Part shown: one piece after another, positions 54,956 to 64,000 of the stretch
How the letters are laid out: each line of letters opens with the position of its first letter
Position numbering within the stretch: position 1 is the first letter of the stretch
Assembly (NCBI GenBank): GCA_944989445.1
Contig: CALYLW010000570.1
Span: 248,001 to 312,000, forward strand
DNA from: Ampullaceana balthica
Taxonomy: Eukaryota > Mollusca > Gastropoda > Lymnaeidae
DNA length: 64,000 bases
Reading direction: 5' to 3'
Translations under genes and position numbers: made by a program
Notes under the pieces: generated by a model
Databases searched by the model: none
The model's input: only the letters and a program-made list of their open reading frames with translations
What the model was told of the DNA's origin: nothing

Positions 54956-55590
54956 TAATCATTATTGTATTAATAATAATAATAATAATAAATTGATTAT
55001 TTATATAGCGCTGTATCCCAGTAAGGAACTAGGCTCACAGCGCTTTACATGAAAGAAATAACATACTTATAAGTATTAAATTAACTTTCATATCACAACA
55101 AACACAAAAAATTACAATACATTATACATAAGCTACGTTAATCATTTACAAGAAATGTTGTTTCATCAATTTTAAAAATAAATTTTGAAAAGATGTGTCT
55201 TAAGTGCAGTCTTGAAAGATTTGGTTGTTTGAATACTACGTATGTGTAATGGTAGAGAATTCCATTGTTAGGCTGCACAAAAAGAGAACGACCTTTCACC
55301 AAACGTTTTGGTGCGTGTCGTAGGAACAGAGAGAACGCGTGTGTCTGCAGAAGATCTTAGCTTGCGAGTGGGTGAGTAGACCGACAAAAGTTCAGTAAGA
55401 TACGATGGGCATGAGTCCGAAAAGACGTGTTTGTTGTGATAACATTGTTTGAGCACGTGACCAACGTGACTGAGTTCCGAGGCTGCATGCTTGTTTTGTG
55501 AAGTATACTCAGAGTAGCTGTAAATGTAACGCATTCCCTCCTCCTTGTATCGTCACATTTCCTTTGACCATCAGTGTCTATGATTTAAAA
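54956..55590 (-). mobile_element. CR1-like LINE 3' end
   Basis: Minus strand codes for the C-terminal end of a CR1/L2-like RT: SPTRKLRSSADTRVLSVP, TKTFGERSFSF, one stop, then QWNSLPLHIRS and FKTALKTHLFKIYF. The 3' UTR has AGCGCTATATAAATAATC and ends with an ATT repeat tail (54960-54992). 5'-truncated. Confidence 0.85.
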
Positions 55591-55834
55591 TCAAAATTTC
55601 AATCTGAAGATAACATGGCACAAATGTAACCTTTAAGCTAGACAATAAAGTTTATAGATGGATCCGATATGAAAAAACCCTACTAGCTGAATAGGAAATA
55701 AGATGGACAGATTAGGTTGAGAAAGACAGATGCTGGGTTTCTGGGCATGGGGATGAAATTTGTCCGACTAGACTCAATGAGCTTATCAAGGCTCTATGTG
55801 GGCTGTTTGCAAAAGTTGTTTACTAATTTATATA

Positions 55835-55835
<1 letters not shown>

Positions 55836-55918
<83 letters not shown>
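55836..55918. repeat. (TA)n microsatellite
   Basis: About 40 TA units, directly abutting the LTR of gag-only copy 2, which was inserted into it. Confidence 0.95.
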
Positions 55919-55922
<4 letters not shown>

Positions 55923-56242
55923 ACTGTCTAGTAACTGTTTACTCTTTTTATATGTAACTCTTTTTGTAGGCGTTCTCACAATACAGAATCTTGTGCACAA
56001 TAATCCACCGAAGAACTTGTTTCAATTAAACAACTTTAATATTTATACTTTGTACACAGAAATATCATTTGAGGTTATACAATATGGAAATCTTGAGGCA
56101 CACACATATTCCGTCCTTACACTACGGAACTCCACTGACAACTGATTCGCCCAACTTTCTCAACCAATGGGAATGCTCCTTTCTTCCCGCGTTTATTATT
56201 CACGTGACCTTACGTCACAAATCATGTTAATCACACGTGACA
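55919..56242 (-). repeat. 3' LTR, gag-only element copy 2
   Basis: 324 bp; minus strand TGTCACGTGTGATTAACATG to ...ACAGTTACA. Confidence 0.9.
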
Positions 56243-56636
56243 TTCACCCCCATCCTTAAAAAAAATGTTTATGAAATACAACATTTTTGGTCTTAATAAA
56301 ATCAAATTAATCTATATCTATATTCAAATTTCAAATATTTATCATCAATGAACATTCATTGCCTTACATACAACATCTGGACATAAAATCAATAAGAAAA
56401 AATCTGTAGGACTGCAACAGTCTAAACATAAAAAATAATGAGAAAAAAATCTGTAGGACTGCAACAGTCTACCTGTGCTGAAAAAATTGAAACTGAAATT
56501 TTTTAACACATCTGTAAATTTGTGTAATTAAAATATTTTTAACAATCAATTTTATTAAAATTAACTAATAATCCAGTGGAATTCAAACACTGTTCCTTGT
56601 CTAATGTTCAACGAATAAAAATATTAATATTATTAC

Positions 56637-56825
56637 CAGGCCCGGACTTAAGAGACCCAGGGCCCCTAGGCACTTCGCATTTTGGGCCCTCCAATTCCAT
56701 TTTGAAGCTTTTTGATAATGCATGCCAGGCTTTCGAGCTTATGTAAAGATTCCTTCACATGGGCCCCTAAGCAGGCTGGGGCCCTAGGCCAGGGCCTTGT
56801 AGGCCTAGGCAGAAATCCGGCCCTG
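56637..56825. mobile_element. 189-bp hAT-type MITE
   Basis: Ends CAGGCCCGGACTTAAG and AAATCCGGCCCTG; ATTATTAC repeated exactly on both sides (56629-56636, 56826-56833). Interior is GC-rich with GGGCCCCTA motifs. It lies in the non-coding part of gag-only copy 2 and is absent from copy 1. Confidence 0.9.
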
Positions 56826-57101
56826 ATTATTACAGTCATTGTATCATTTAGGAATTCACAGACTAATATTAATACAGTGTCTGGTTTTATTATTTAGTAA
56901 TTCACAGAATGTCTTTATTTATTGTCATTCTACTCAATATGTCTGCAACCACATTGTCCTTTCCCTTCACAGGTTTAATGTCAAATTTGTAGTCGGCTAA
57001 TAGCATAGCTTAGTTCAATATAGTCATTCTTCAGTTGACGAGTATGAATTCAAATCGATGGGCTTTGAATGTTTCTTCAGACTGTTTAAATGTTCAATAA
57101 T

Positions 57102-59000
57102 TCACCAACCATGACTTCGATTATGTTCATTCATAATTTCAATTCCAATTATTTTAATAAGTTGCTTAGCTTTTGAAATGTCATTTTTGTTTCCAGATAA
57201 TTCAATATAATTTGGACCAGATGAGTCACTGTCAGAAACTTTTATCTGAAAAATATTGTCTGTATCTGTAAAGTCTTTGATTTTGCTTAATACACAAACA
57301 ATTGTTCTTCCTAATTCAGATGATTTCACACAAATGGTTTCAGATTCACCAGTACAGTCTTTATCTCTGCTACTATGGTCTTCATCCCTTTTATCATATA
57401 CTTGATTTTTAATAGTGGCTAAAGTGTCACTAGTTTCTATCTGTGCTTGATTTAACTTTATTATTTTTCTATCATTCATGTCTTGGTTTTCATTCTTTCT
57501 CCATGGTTGATCATAATTTCTTTTTCTGTAATCAAAATTGTATTTGCCTCTCCATGATCTTCTACTTTGATTATAATCTCTATATATGGAATTATGATTA
57601 TTTCTTTCTCTCCATGATTGTCTTTCAAGATCATAATCTCTATGTCTGGAATTATGATTATATTTTTCTCTGCATGATTGTCTACTTTGATCATAATCTC
57701 TATGTCTGGAATTATGATGATATTTTTCTTTCCATGCTTGTCTACCTTTGTTTTCAAAATGACCTCGTCTTGACCTTTCTTCTGTTTTCTTTCTTATAGG
57801 GCTGCCATTAGGTGACACCCTATTTGGTTGTTCTTTATTGTGGTAACACTGCTTCGCCATATGTCCTGGCTTGTTACAGTACCAGCAAATAGAATGTCTG
57901 TTGCCTTGGTTTGGCAGAATCTGGTTTCTCATACCTTGCCTTTTTTCTAGACTTTTAATTTGTATTGCTGCAAATATGTCTTGTCTCTTATCCATTTCCA
58001 TATTCGGATGAGAGTCTTTGAATGTTCGTAATGCATTTGTTAGTTCTGCTTGAGTACGAACTTTCTTGTCAGTTAAATATGTGAATAGAGTTGGTGTTGC
58101 ATTTTCTAAAAACTTGTCAATTAACACCATGTCTAGTATGGCCTTTGGATTGCTCGTATCTATTGCTGTCAGTTCCAGCCATTTTGTTTGTTTGACTTGT
58201 GCTTCATGCACTATGATCTGTGGATCTTTGTCCATCTTGATTCTCATTTCATGAAATTCTTTTCTATAATCATTTTCTGACTTTCCGAAATGACATAGAA
58301 GTGCCTTCTTGACATTTTTATATATGCTTTTGTCTTCTTTGGCTATACTGTTGTAAGCTTCAAATGCTTCTCCAGTTAGTTGAGTCATCAATTGCGCTGG
58401 CCAATCTTCTTCATTATAGCCTTTCATAGCCATTATGGATTCGAAATAATCCAGATAAACATCCATTTTTTCTTTCTGGCTATCATATTTTCTTACTTTG
58501 ATAGTATCCCTTGGTGCTGACCTTCTATTTGTTTCATTACCAGGATTTTGGCCTCTACTCTCTAGCTCAATTCGTAATTTTAAGTTGTCATTTTTAATTT
58601 TTTCAAGGTCTCTTTCAATTATGAGTTTTTGCTTCTCTTTTTCTTCAGCCTCTTTTTGATTTTCTTTTTCTTCAGCTTTTCTTAGCTTTTCTTCTTCTTT
58701 AGCAATTAGTGCCTTTTCTTCAGCAATTCTTTGATTTTCTTTTTCTTCAGCTTTTCTTAGCTGTTCTTTTTCTTCAGCTATTCTTTGATTTTCTTTTTCT
58801 TCAGCTTTTCTTAGCTGTTCTTTTTCTTCAGCAATTCTTGCTTTTTCTTCAGCAATTCTTTGATTTTCTTTTTCTTCAGCTATTCTTAGCTTTTCTTATT
58901 CTTTGGCTATTTGTACTTTTTTTTCAATGAAATCTCTCATTTCTTTTCCCTTTAGTCCGATCTCTTTAGCTATGGCAGTGAATTCTTTGTAGTAATCCAT
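57102..59000 (-). pseudogene. Gag of the gag-only element, copy 2 (one stop)
   Basis: A 633-codon frame from MDYYKEFTAIAKEIGL (59000) to the stop at 57102, interrupted only by a TAA near 58898 in the first repeat region. Parts in order: N-terminus; coiled coil of repeated AEEKENQRIAEEKEQLRK (58560-58900); capsid-like region with VYLDYFESIMAMKGYNEEDW and SENDYRKEFHEMRIKMD, similar to Ty3-type gag/SCAN; zinc knuckle CWYCNKPGHMAKQC (about 57860-57900); four tandem basic 20-residue repeats containing RDYDQSRQSWREK (about 57510-57750); an acidic tail. Gag proteins assemble particles around RNA. No frame for protease or pol follows. Confidence 0.85.
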
Positions 59001-59910
59001 GTTTAGTTTGATTGAATAATATAAGTCAAGCAATTTGGTAAGTTATTTAGGTATATATTGATAAAGTTATAAGTCTTCCAAATGAAAAATCGTTAATTCA
59101 AAATGTTAAGTTCAAATAAGTGACACGTCTAAACCATGCAATTTAGTCTTGACAAGATAAGACAACAAAGAATTCTCACACGGGATCTTTAGTATACTTT
59201 ATGTATACGCTCCCTCAGATTGACAAGATATATCTAATGGTCCAATCGTTTTGAATAAAAGTCACTTGATTAAGTTTTCAATTTTCTAATAGTTTTTAAA
59301 CAATTTAGTTCACTCCATTAATCCAAAATTGCAATTATCAAACTCTTCACACAATGAATGGATAAAAATTCCGTTCCTTTATTTATAATTCACACTTCAT
59401 AATTAATAGTCCATAGTCTTCCAAGTTTCAGCTTATGTTTACAAATATTTCCTGGAATCAACTAGCATTGAGCTTGTTGACGTCACGACCTATATATGTT
59501 CACCGTGTGTCACTATACACTGTAAGCAACAACAGTAGGCTTGTTGACGTCACGACCTACCAGCTCTCGGTCGTGTGTATACTGTAGTACGCCTGCACTG
59601 TGTGGCTGTCAGGTTAGAACCAACCTGTCTGATCCAGTTTTATACACCGCGGACACGTGCAGTTTATGCCGCCAATCTTGAAATATTCTTGTATTTTCAT
59701 TGAACCACAAAATTTTTATTCACAGCTTCTTACGAACTTGAATATTCACAAAATACGATAGCTGCTAATATTTCTTCTTTTAATGAATACTTTCCTTTTT
59801 GAAATATCCAATACTTGTTATTTCCACGAAACCTCCTTTCTAAAATTTCTTGTATTGTGTTCACTTAGAACTTATGCCTAATGGCAATCACTTTTTCACT
59901 TCGACACCAA

Positions 59911-60233
59911 TGTAACTGTCTAGTAGCCTTTTACTCTTTTTATATGTAACTTTTTTTTAGGCGTTCTCACAATACAGAATCTTGTGCACAATAATCCACG
60001 GAAGAACTTGTTTCAATTAAACAACTTTAATATTTATACTTTGTACACAGAAATATCATTTGAGGTTATACAACATGGAAATCTTGAGGCAAACACATAT
60101 TCCGTCCTTACACTTCGGAACTCCACTGACAACTGATTCACCCAACTTTCTCAACCAATGGGAATGCTCCTTTCTTCCCGCGTTTATTATTCACGTGACC
60201 TTACGTCACAAATCATGTTAATCACACGTGACA
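59911..60233 (-). repeat. 5' LTR, gag-only element copy 2
   Basis: 323 bp, partner of 55919-56242. Confidence 0.9.
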
Positions 60234-60249
60234 ATATATATATATATAA

Positions 60250-61640
60250 AACATTTGTTACAGGCAAAGCGTGAAATTCAGGCATTCTATAGAATGCCTA
60301 GGCAATGTACAGAATGCCTGATGGTTTCATGCAAAGTATGAAATAATTGCTATTTCATACATTGCCTAAGCATTCTATAGAATGTCGAGTTACTGTCAGG
60401 CAAAATATATAATTGGCCTACCCCGTCCATAATTCAAGGCACTGATGTTGGCGGTGTCGCTTTGGTCGTTGTTTGATGATGGCGATCGAAGCCTGTGAGC
60501 GTTTAGCCGGTACAAGGTTCCACTACCAAATCAAAGACAATATACTAAAATTCTTCTCACTATATCATCCGGATGAGATTTCACAGACGTTATCCCATAA
60601 CGTTTCCCATTGGATTGCTGTGTGACCATGTCGGAAGACAATGTAGTGCTAGGACACGAATCACGCCATGCTGACATGCAACGACTGTTCTACGATGAGT
60701 TATCTAAAGAAAGAGCCAATGCAGCTAAAACAGCTTTTTTTATAAAACGAAACTGTTACCACAAATTGGTCGACGATGTGAAAATGGTTAAGACCACCAT
60801 TTAGCAAGAACCATGGGACGAATGGCTGGTGAAACACTATGATATCATGATGGATGAAAATAAGAGTAAGTGCCATTCTTTTTTAATTCGCGGACTCCGA
60901 GATATTTGACGTACTTCATAAAGCAGCCCATTTGGCCATTGGTCACGGAGGACGGGACAGAATGTTGAAAGAACTTTCACACAAATACAAGAACGTTACC
61001 CGTCATAATTTTGAACTGTGTATTAACGTTAGTGAACCTTGCCAGAAGAAACAAAAAGGCGTAAAAATGTTATTGTGGTCAAGCCAATGGCTTTTTCGGA
61101 ATTTAATTCTCGTTGTCAGGTCGACCTAATTGACTTTCAATCACATCCTGATGGGGAATACAATTGTATAATGGTGTATCAAGATCATCATACCAAAATC
61201 TTAGTTCTCAGGGCCCTGAAGACAAAGAGGGTACAAGAAGTAGCATACCAGCTCGTTGACATATTTATGTTGCTTGGTGGTCCAATGAGTATTGGCCCAC
61301 CTTGAAGATCGTTCAAGGTAAGTCGCCGCCCCACATACAAAGCCAGGGGAGCGTCGAAAGAGCTAACAAGGACATTGAAAATATGCTGTATGCGTGGATG
61401 CAAGATGAAATAACTGGTCACTGGAGTGAGGGGTTACAGGTCATCCAACTCAAGAAGAACAGGGCTTTTCATTCTGGGATTAAAAGATCCCCATACGAAG
61501 CTCTCTTTGGCTGCAGAGCTAAAGTAGGCTTCACAACGTCGTCCCTACCTGACGATGTGGAAACAGAGGAAAACCTCGAAAAAAATAATACAGAGCGTAC
61601 ACAATGCGCTTTATTTTGTATTGCTTCCACTTAAAAATAC
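60250..61640 (+). mobile_element. KRBA2/Ginger-like integrase element, degenerate
   Basis: TGTTACAGGCAAAGCG starts the unit, fitting TGT-type ends of Ginger transposons, and several palindromes GCATTCTATAGAATGC and TGAAATAATTGCTATTTCA follow (60275-60390). The coding part is an integrase. The right end is cut by a Helitron, so no second terminal repeat is seen. Confidence 0.55.
60625..61634 (+). pseudogene. KRBA2-like integrase, second catalytic region deleted
   Basis: Pieces in order: SRHADMQRLFYDELSKE and FFIKRNCYHKLVDDVKM (60625-60804); IGHGGRDRMLKELSHKY with the zinc-domain histidine (60935-60995); a CQKKQK segment; FNSRCQVDLIDFQSHPDGE with the first aspartate; IMVYQDHHTKILVLRALK; then LLGGPMS is joined almost directly to WPTLKIVQGK and QSQGSVERANKDIENMLYAW, which holds the glutamate. 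The QSDNGSEF-type block with the second aspartate, about 25 residues, is missing. Frames change at least three times. Such integrases occur as animal transposon and domesticated genes. Confidence 0.8.
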
Positions 61641-61644
61641 GTAA

Positions 61645-62817
61645 TCTATACTAATAAAAGGCAAAGCCCTCACTCACTGACTGATTCATCACTAATTCTC
61701 CAACTTCCCGTGTAGGTAGAAGCATGAAACTTTGGGAAGTTGTCGAGTAGCCTCTCGAGACGAAAATTGGAGTAAAAGAATTTTAAAAATAACACTCATG
61801 GGGGCCGGGGGCCCAAAAACGTTTTTTTTCCTTATATGGCCTATATAAAATTTGAAAATCACCAATTCTCCTATTTCCCGAGTAGGCAGGAGCATGAAAC
61901 TTTGGGAAGTTGTTGAGTAAAAACCAGCGATAGCGACGGGAGGAAAAAAAATTCAATTATCACTTCCTGGGGGCCGGGGGCCCAAATGAAGTTTTTTCCT
62001 TATATGAGCTTTATAAAAACTAAATATCACTAATTCTCCTATTTCCCGTGTAGGTAGAAGCATGAAACACTAGGTAGTTGATAAGCACACTTCCTCGATG
62101 GTAACAAGCGAAAATGTTTTTAAAAATAACGCTTAATGGGGTCCGGGGGCCCAAATGTAGTTTTTTTCTTATATAAAAGACTGACTCATCACTAATTCTC
62201 CAACTTCCCGTGTAGGTATTAGCATGAAACTTTGGGAACTTGCTGAGTACACTCTCTCAACGATAATTGGCGAATAAGAATTTTAAAATTCACACTGTTG
62301 GGGGCCCGGGGCCCAAAAACGCTTTTTTTCCTTTTATGGACTATATAGAATATGAAATCACTAATTTTCTCATTTCTCGAGTAGGCAAAAGCATGAAACT
62401 TTGGGAAGTTGTTGAGTAAAAACCAGCGATAGCGACGGGAGGAAAAAAAAATCAAATTATCACTTCCTGGGGGCCGGGGGCCCAAATGAAGTTTTTTCCT
62501 TATATGAGCTTTATAAAAACTAAAATCACTAATTCTCCTATTTCCCGTGTAGGTAGAAGCATGAAACACTAGGTAGTTGATAAGCACACTTCCGCGATGG
62601 TAACAAGCGAAAAAAGTATTTAAAATAACGCTTAATGGGGTCCGGGGGCCCAAATGTAGTTTTTTTCTTATATAAAAAACTGACTCATCACTAATTCTCC
62701 AACTTCCCGTGTAGGTATTAGCATGAAACTTTGGGAACTTGCTGAGTACACTCTCTCAACGATAATTGGCGAATAAGAATTTTAAAATTCACACTTTTGG
62801 GGGCCCGGGGCCCAAAG
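61645..62817 (+). mobile_element. Helitron 5' end with higher-order tandem modules
   Basis: Starts TCTATACTAATAAAAGGCAA after an A. Modules of about 168 bp follow, and a three-module unit of 499 bp is repeated (AAACCAGCGATAGCGACGGG at 61921 and 62420). No Rep coding. Breaks off at 62817. Confidence 0.85.
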
Positions 62818-62971
62818 CCAGCAAGCACATTCCTTATAATTAACTTTCACTGACCAGCTCAAAACCTACACTATAAATCATTAACTAACGCTTACTTAAA
62901 AAGTCAATAGGAAGCACTATTGTATTGGTAATGCAGTTTAATATACCAAATCAGTAGCCTGCATGGGCATA
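62818..62971. other. Spacer between two Helitron arrays
   Basis: Unique AT-rich 150 bp; possibly the old target or a 3' remnant, but no CTAG hairpin end was recognised. Confidence 0.4.
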
Positions 62972-64000
62972 TCTTCTATACTAATAAAAGGCAAAGCCCT
63001 CACTGACTGACTGACTGACTGATTCATCACCAATTCTCCAACTTCCCGTGTAGGCAGAAGCATGAAACTTTGGGAAGTTGTCGAGTAGCCTCTCGCGACG
63101 AAAATTGGAGTAAAAGAATTTTAAAAATAACACTCATGGGGGCCGGGGGCCCAAAAACAATTTGTTTCCTTATATGGCCTATATAAAATTTGAAAATCAC
63201 CAATTCTCCTATTTCCCGAGTAGGCAGGAGCATGAAACTTTGGGAAGTTGTTGAGTAGCCTCTCGCGACGAAAATTGGCGTAAAAGAATTTTTAAATTAA
63301 CACTCATGGGGGCCGGGGGCCCAAAAAAGTTTTTTTCCTTACATGGCCTATATAAAATTTTAAAATCAACAATTCTCCTGTTTCCCGAGTAGTTTTAAGT
63401 ACACTTTCACGATGGTAACAGGTAAAAACAATATTTAAATTATCACTTACTGGGGGCCGGGGGCCAAAATGTAGTCTTTTCTTATATTAAAACTGACTCA
63501 TCACTAATTCTCGGATTTCCCGTGTATGTAGAAGCATGAAACCTTGGGAAGTTGTCAAGTAGCCTCTCTCGACGACAAATGGCGAAAAAGAATTTATAAA
63601 TTCAGCTTCATGGGGGCCGGGGGCCCAAAATCTTTTTTTCCCCTTCCATTGGCTATATAAACATTTGAAAATCACTAATCCTCCTATTTCCCGAGTAGGT
63701 AGAAGCATGAAACTTTAGGGAAGTTGTTGAGTACACTTCCGCGATGGTAACAGGCGAAAAAATATTCAAAATTTCACTTACTGGGGCCCAGGGGCCAAAA
63801 ATGTAGTTTTTTCCTTATATGAGTTATATAAAAACTGAAAATCACTAATTCTCCTAATTCCTGTGTAGGAAGTAGCATGAAACTTTGAGTAGTTGTTAAG
63901 TAACATTCTGCGATGGTAACAGGTTAAAAAACTATCTAGATTATCACTTACTGGGGGCCGGGGGCCAAAATGTAGTTTTCTTCTTATATAAAAAACTGAC
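62972..64000 (+). mobile_element. Helitron 5' end 2, running off the window
   Basis: Starts TCTTCTATACTAATAAAAGG, then four GACT repeats and about six modules. The minus-strand frames reading MLLPTREIG are by-products of the 168-bp module, which is a multiple of three. Confidence 0.85.

Larger units (their letters stand above)
55919..60233 (-). mobile_element. Gag-only LTR retrotransposon, copy 2
   Basis: LTRs 55919-56242 and 59911-60233 differ at about 3 percent. Flanks are TA repeats on both sides, so the target duplication (ATATA) cannot be delimited. Minus-strand order: 5' LTR, TTGGTGTCGAAGTGAAAA primer region, long leader (59001-59910), gag (57102-59000), about 650 bp non-coding excluding a nested MITE, purine tract AAGGATGGGGGTGAA, 3' LTR. 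No pol, as in copy 1. Confidence 0.9.

Noticed and set aside
57443..57799. Plus-strand 118-codon and minus-strand 93-codon frames
   Set aside because: Out-of-frame readings of the basic repeats in gag.
61188..64000. Minus-strand frames such as MLLPTREIGEL...
   Set aside because: By-products of the 168-bp Helitron module, a multiple of three.

Overview
This is animal DNA, most likely from a mollusc and possibly a heterobranch gastropod. That placement is an inference from the style of the C-type lectin and from the mixture of transposons (CsRn1-type and other Ty3 elements, Helitrons with long 5' tandem modules, hAT elements, a tRNA-SINE/LINE pair); no marker gene fixes it. The DNA is AT-rich. 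There are no bacterial genes, rRNA genes or CRISPR arrays, and no tRNA gene that looks functional.

The one host gene I can support is on the minus strand and spans about 40 kb (51266 down to 11068). It has five short exons: a signal peptide (51206-51266), most of a peritrophin-A/CBM14 chitin-binding domain (28631-28761), the last two cysteines of that domain plus a linker (27969-28038), a 36-nt linker exon (20132-20167) and a terminal C-type lectin domain (11068-11495). All four introns are GT-AG, the phases 1/0/1/1 agree, the exons sum to 726 nt (241 codons plus stop), the CBM14 six-cysteine spacing is completed exactly across the exon 2/3 junction, and an AATAAA signal lies 29 nt past the stop. 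The product would be a secreted chitin-binding lectin. Nearly everything else between 11 and 51 kb is intron filled with mobile elements.

Layout. 1-10.7 kb: two oppositely oriented copies of a hAT element; the second (1464-10725) has swallowed a tandem TIR repeat, a pair of 0.2-kb inverted repeat blocks and a Helitron whose Rep nuclease core is deleted. 11-20 kb: lectin exons 5 and 4, several small hAT derivatives (one nested in another), and a CsRn1-type Ty3 element. 20-28 kb: a second, young-looking but defective Ty3 element, a LINE inside a TIR transposon, and lectin exon 3. 28.6-38.4 kb: exon 2, a hAT MITE with a tRNA-like body, Helitron pieces, a second LINE, and the first copy of a gag-only LTR retrotransposon. 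38.7-49.4 kb: a 22-bp minisatellite in several blocks, a SINE pair, a short Helitron that split the minisatellite cleanly, and a decayed coiled-coil/RG-repeat gene that looks like another gag-only element. 49.4-51.3 kb: an integrase relic and lectin exon 1. 51.4-54.5 kb: a hAT copy with perfect 8-bp target duplication, about 100 bp upstream of the lectin start codon. 55-60 kb: a CR1-like LINE tail and the second, nearly intact gag-only element. 60.2-64 kb: a KRBA2/Ginger-like integrase element and two Helitron 5' arrays.

Recurring themes are (i) defective elements that kept their ends and lost catalytic parts, which would need trans-acting machinery, (ii) LTR elements that carry gag without pol, and (iii) pol III-type sequences carried by DNA transposons. 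All element names are by motif recognition; no database search was possible.
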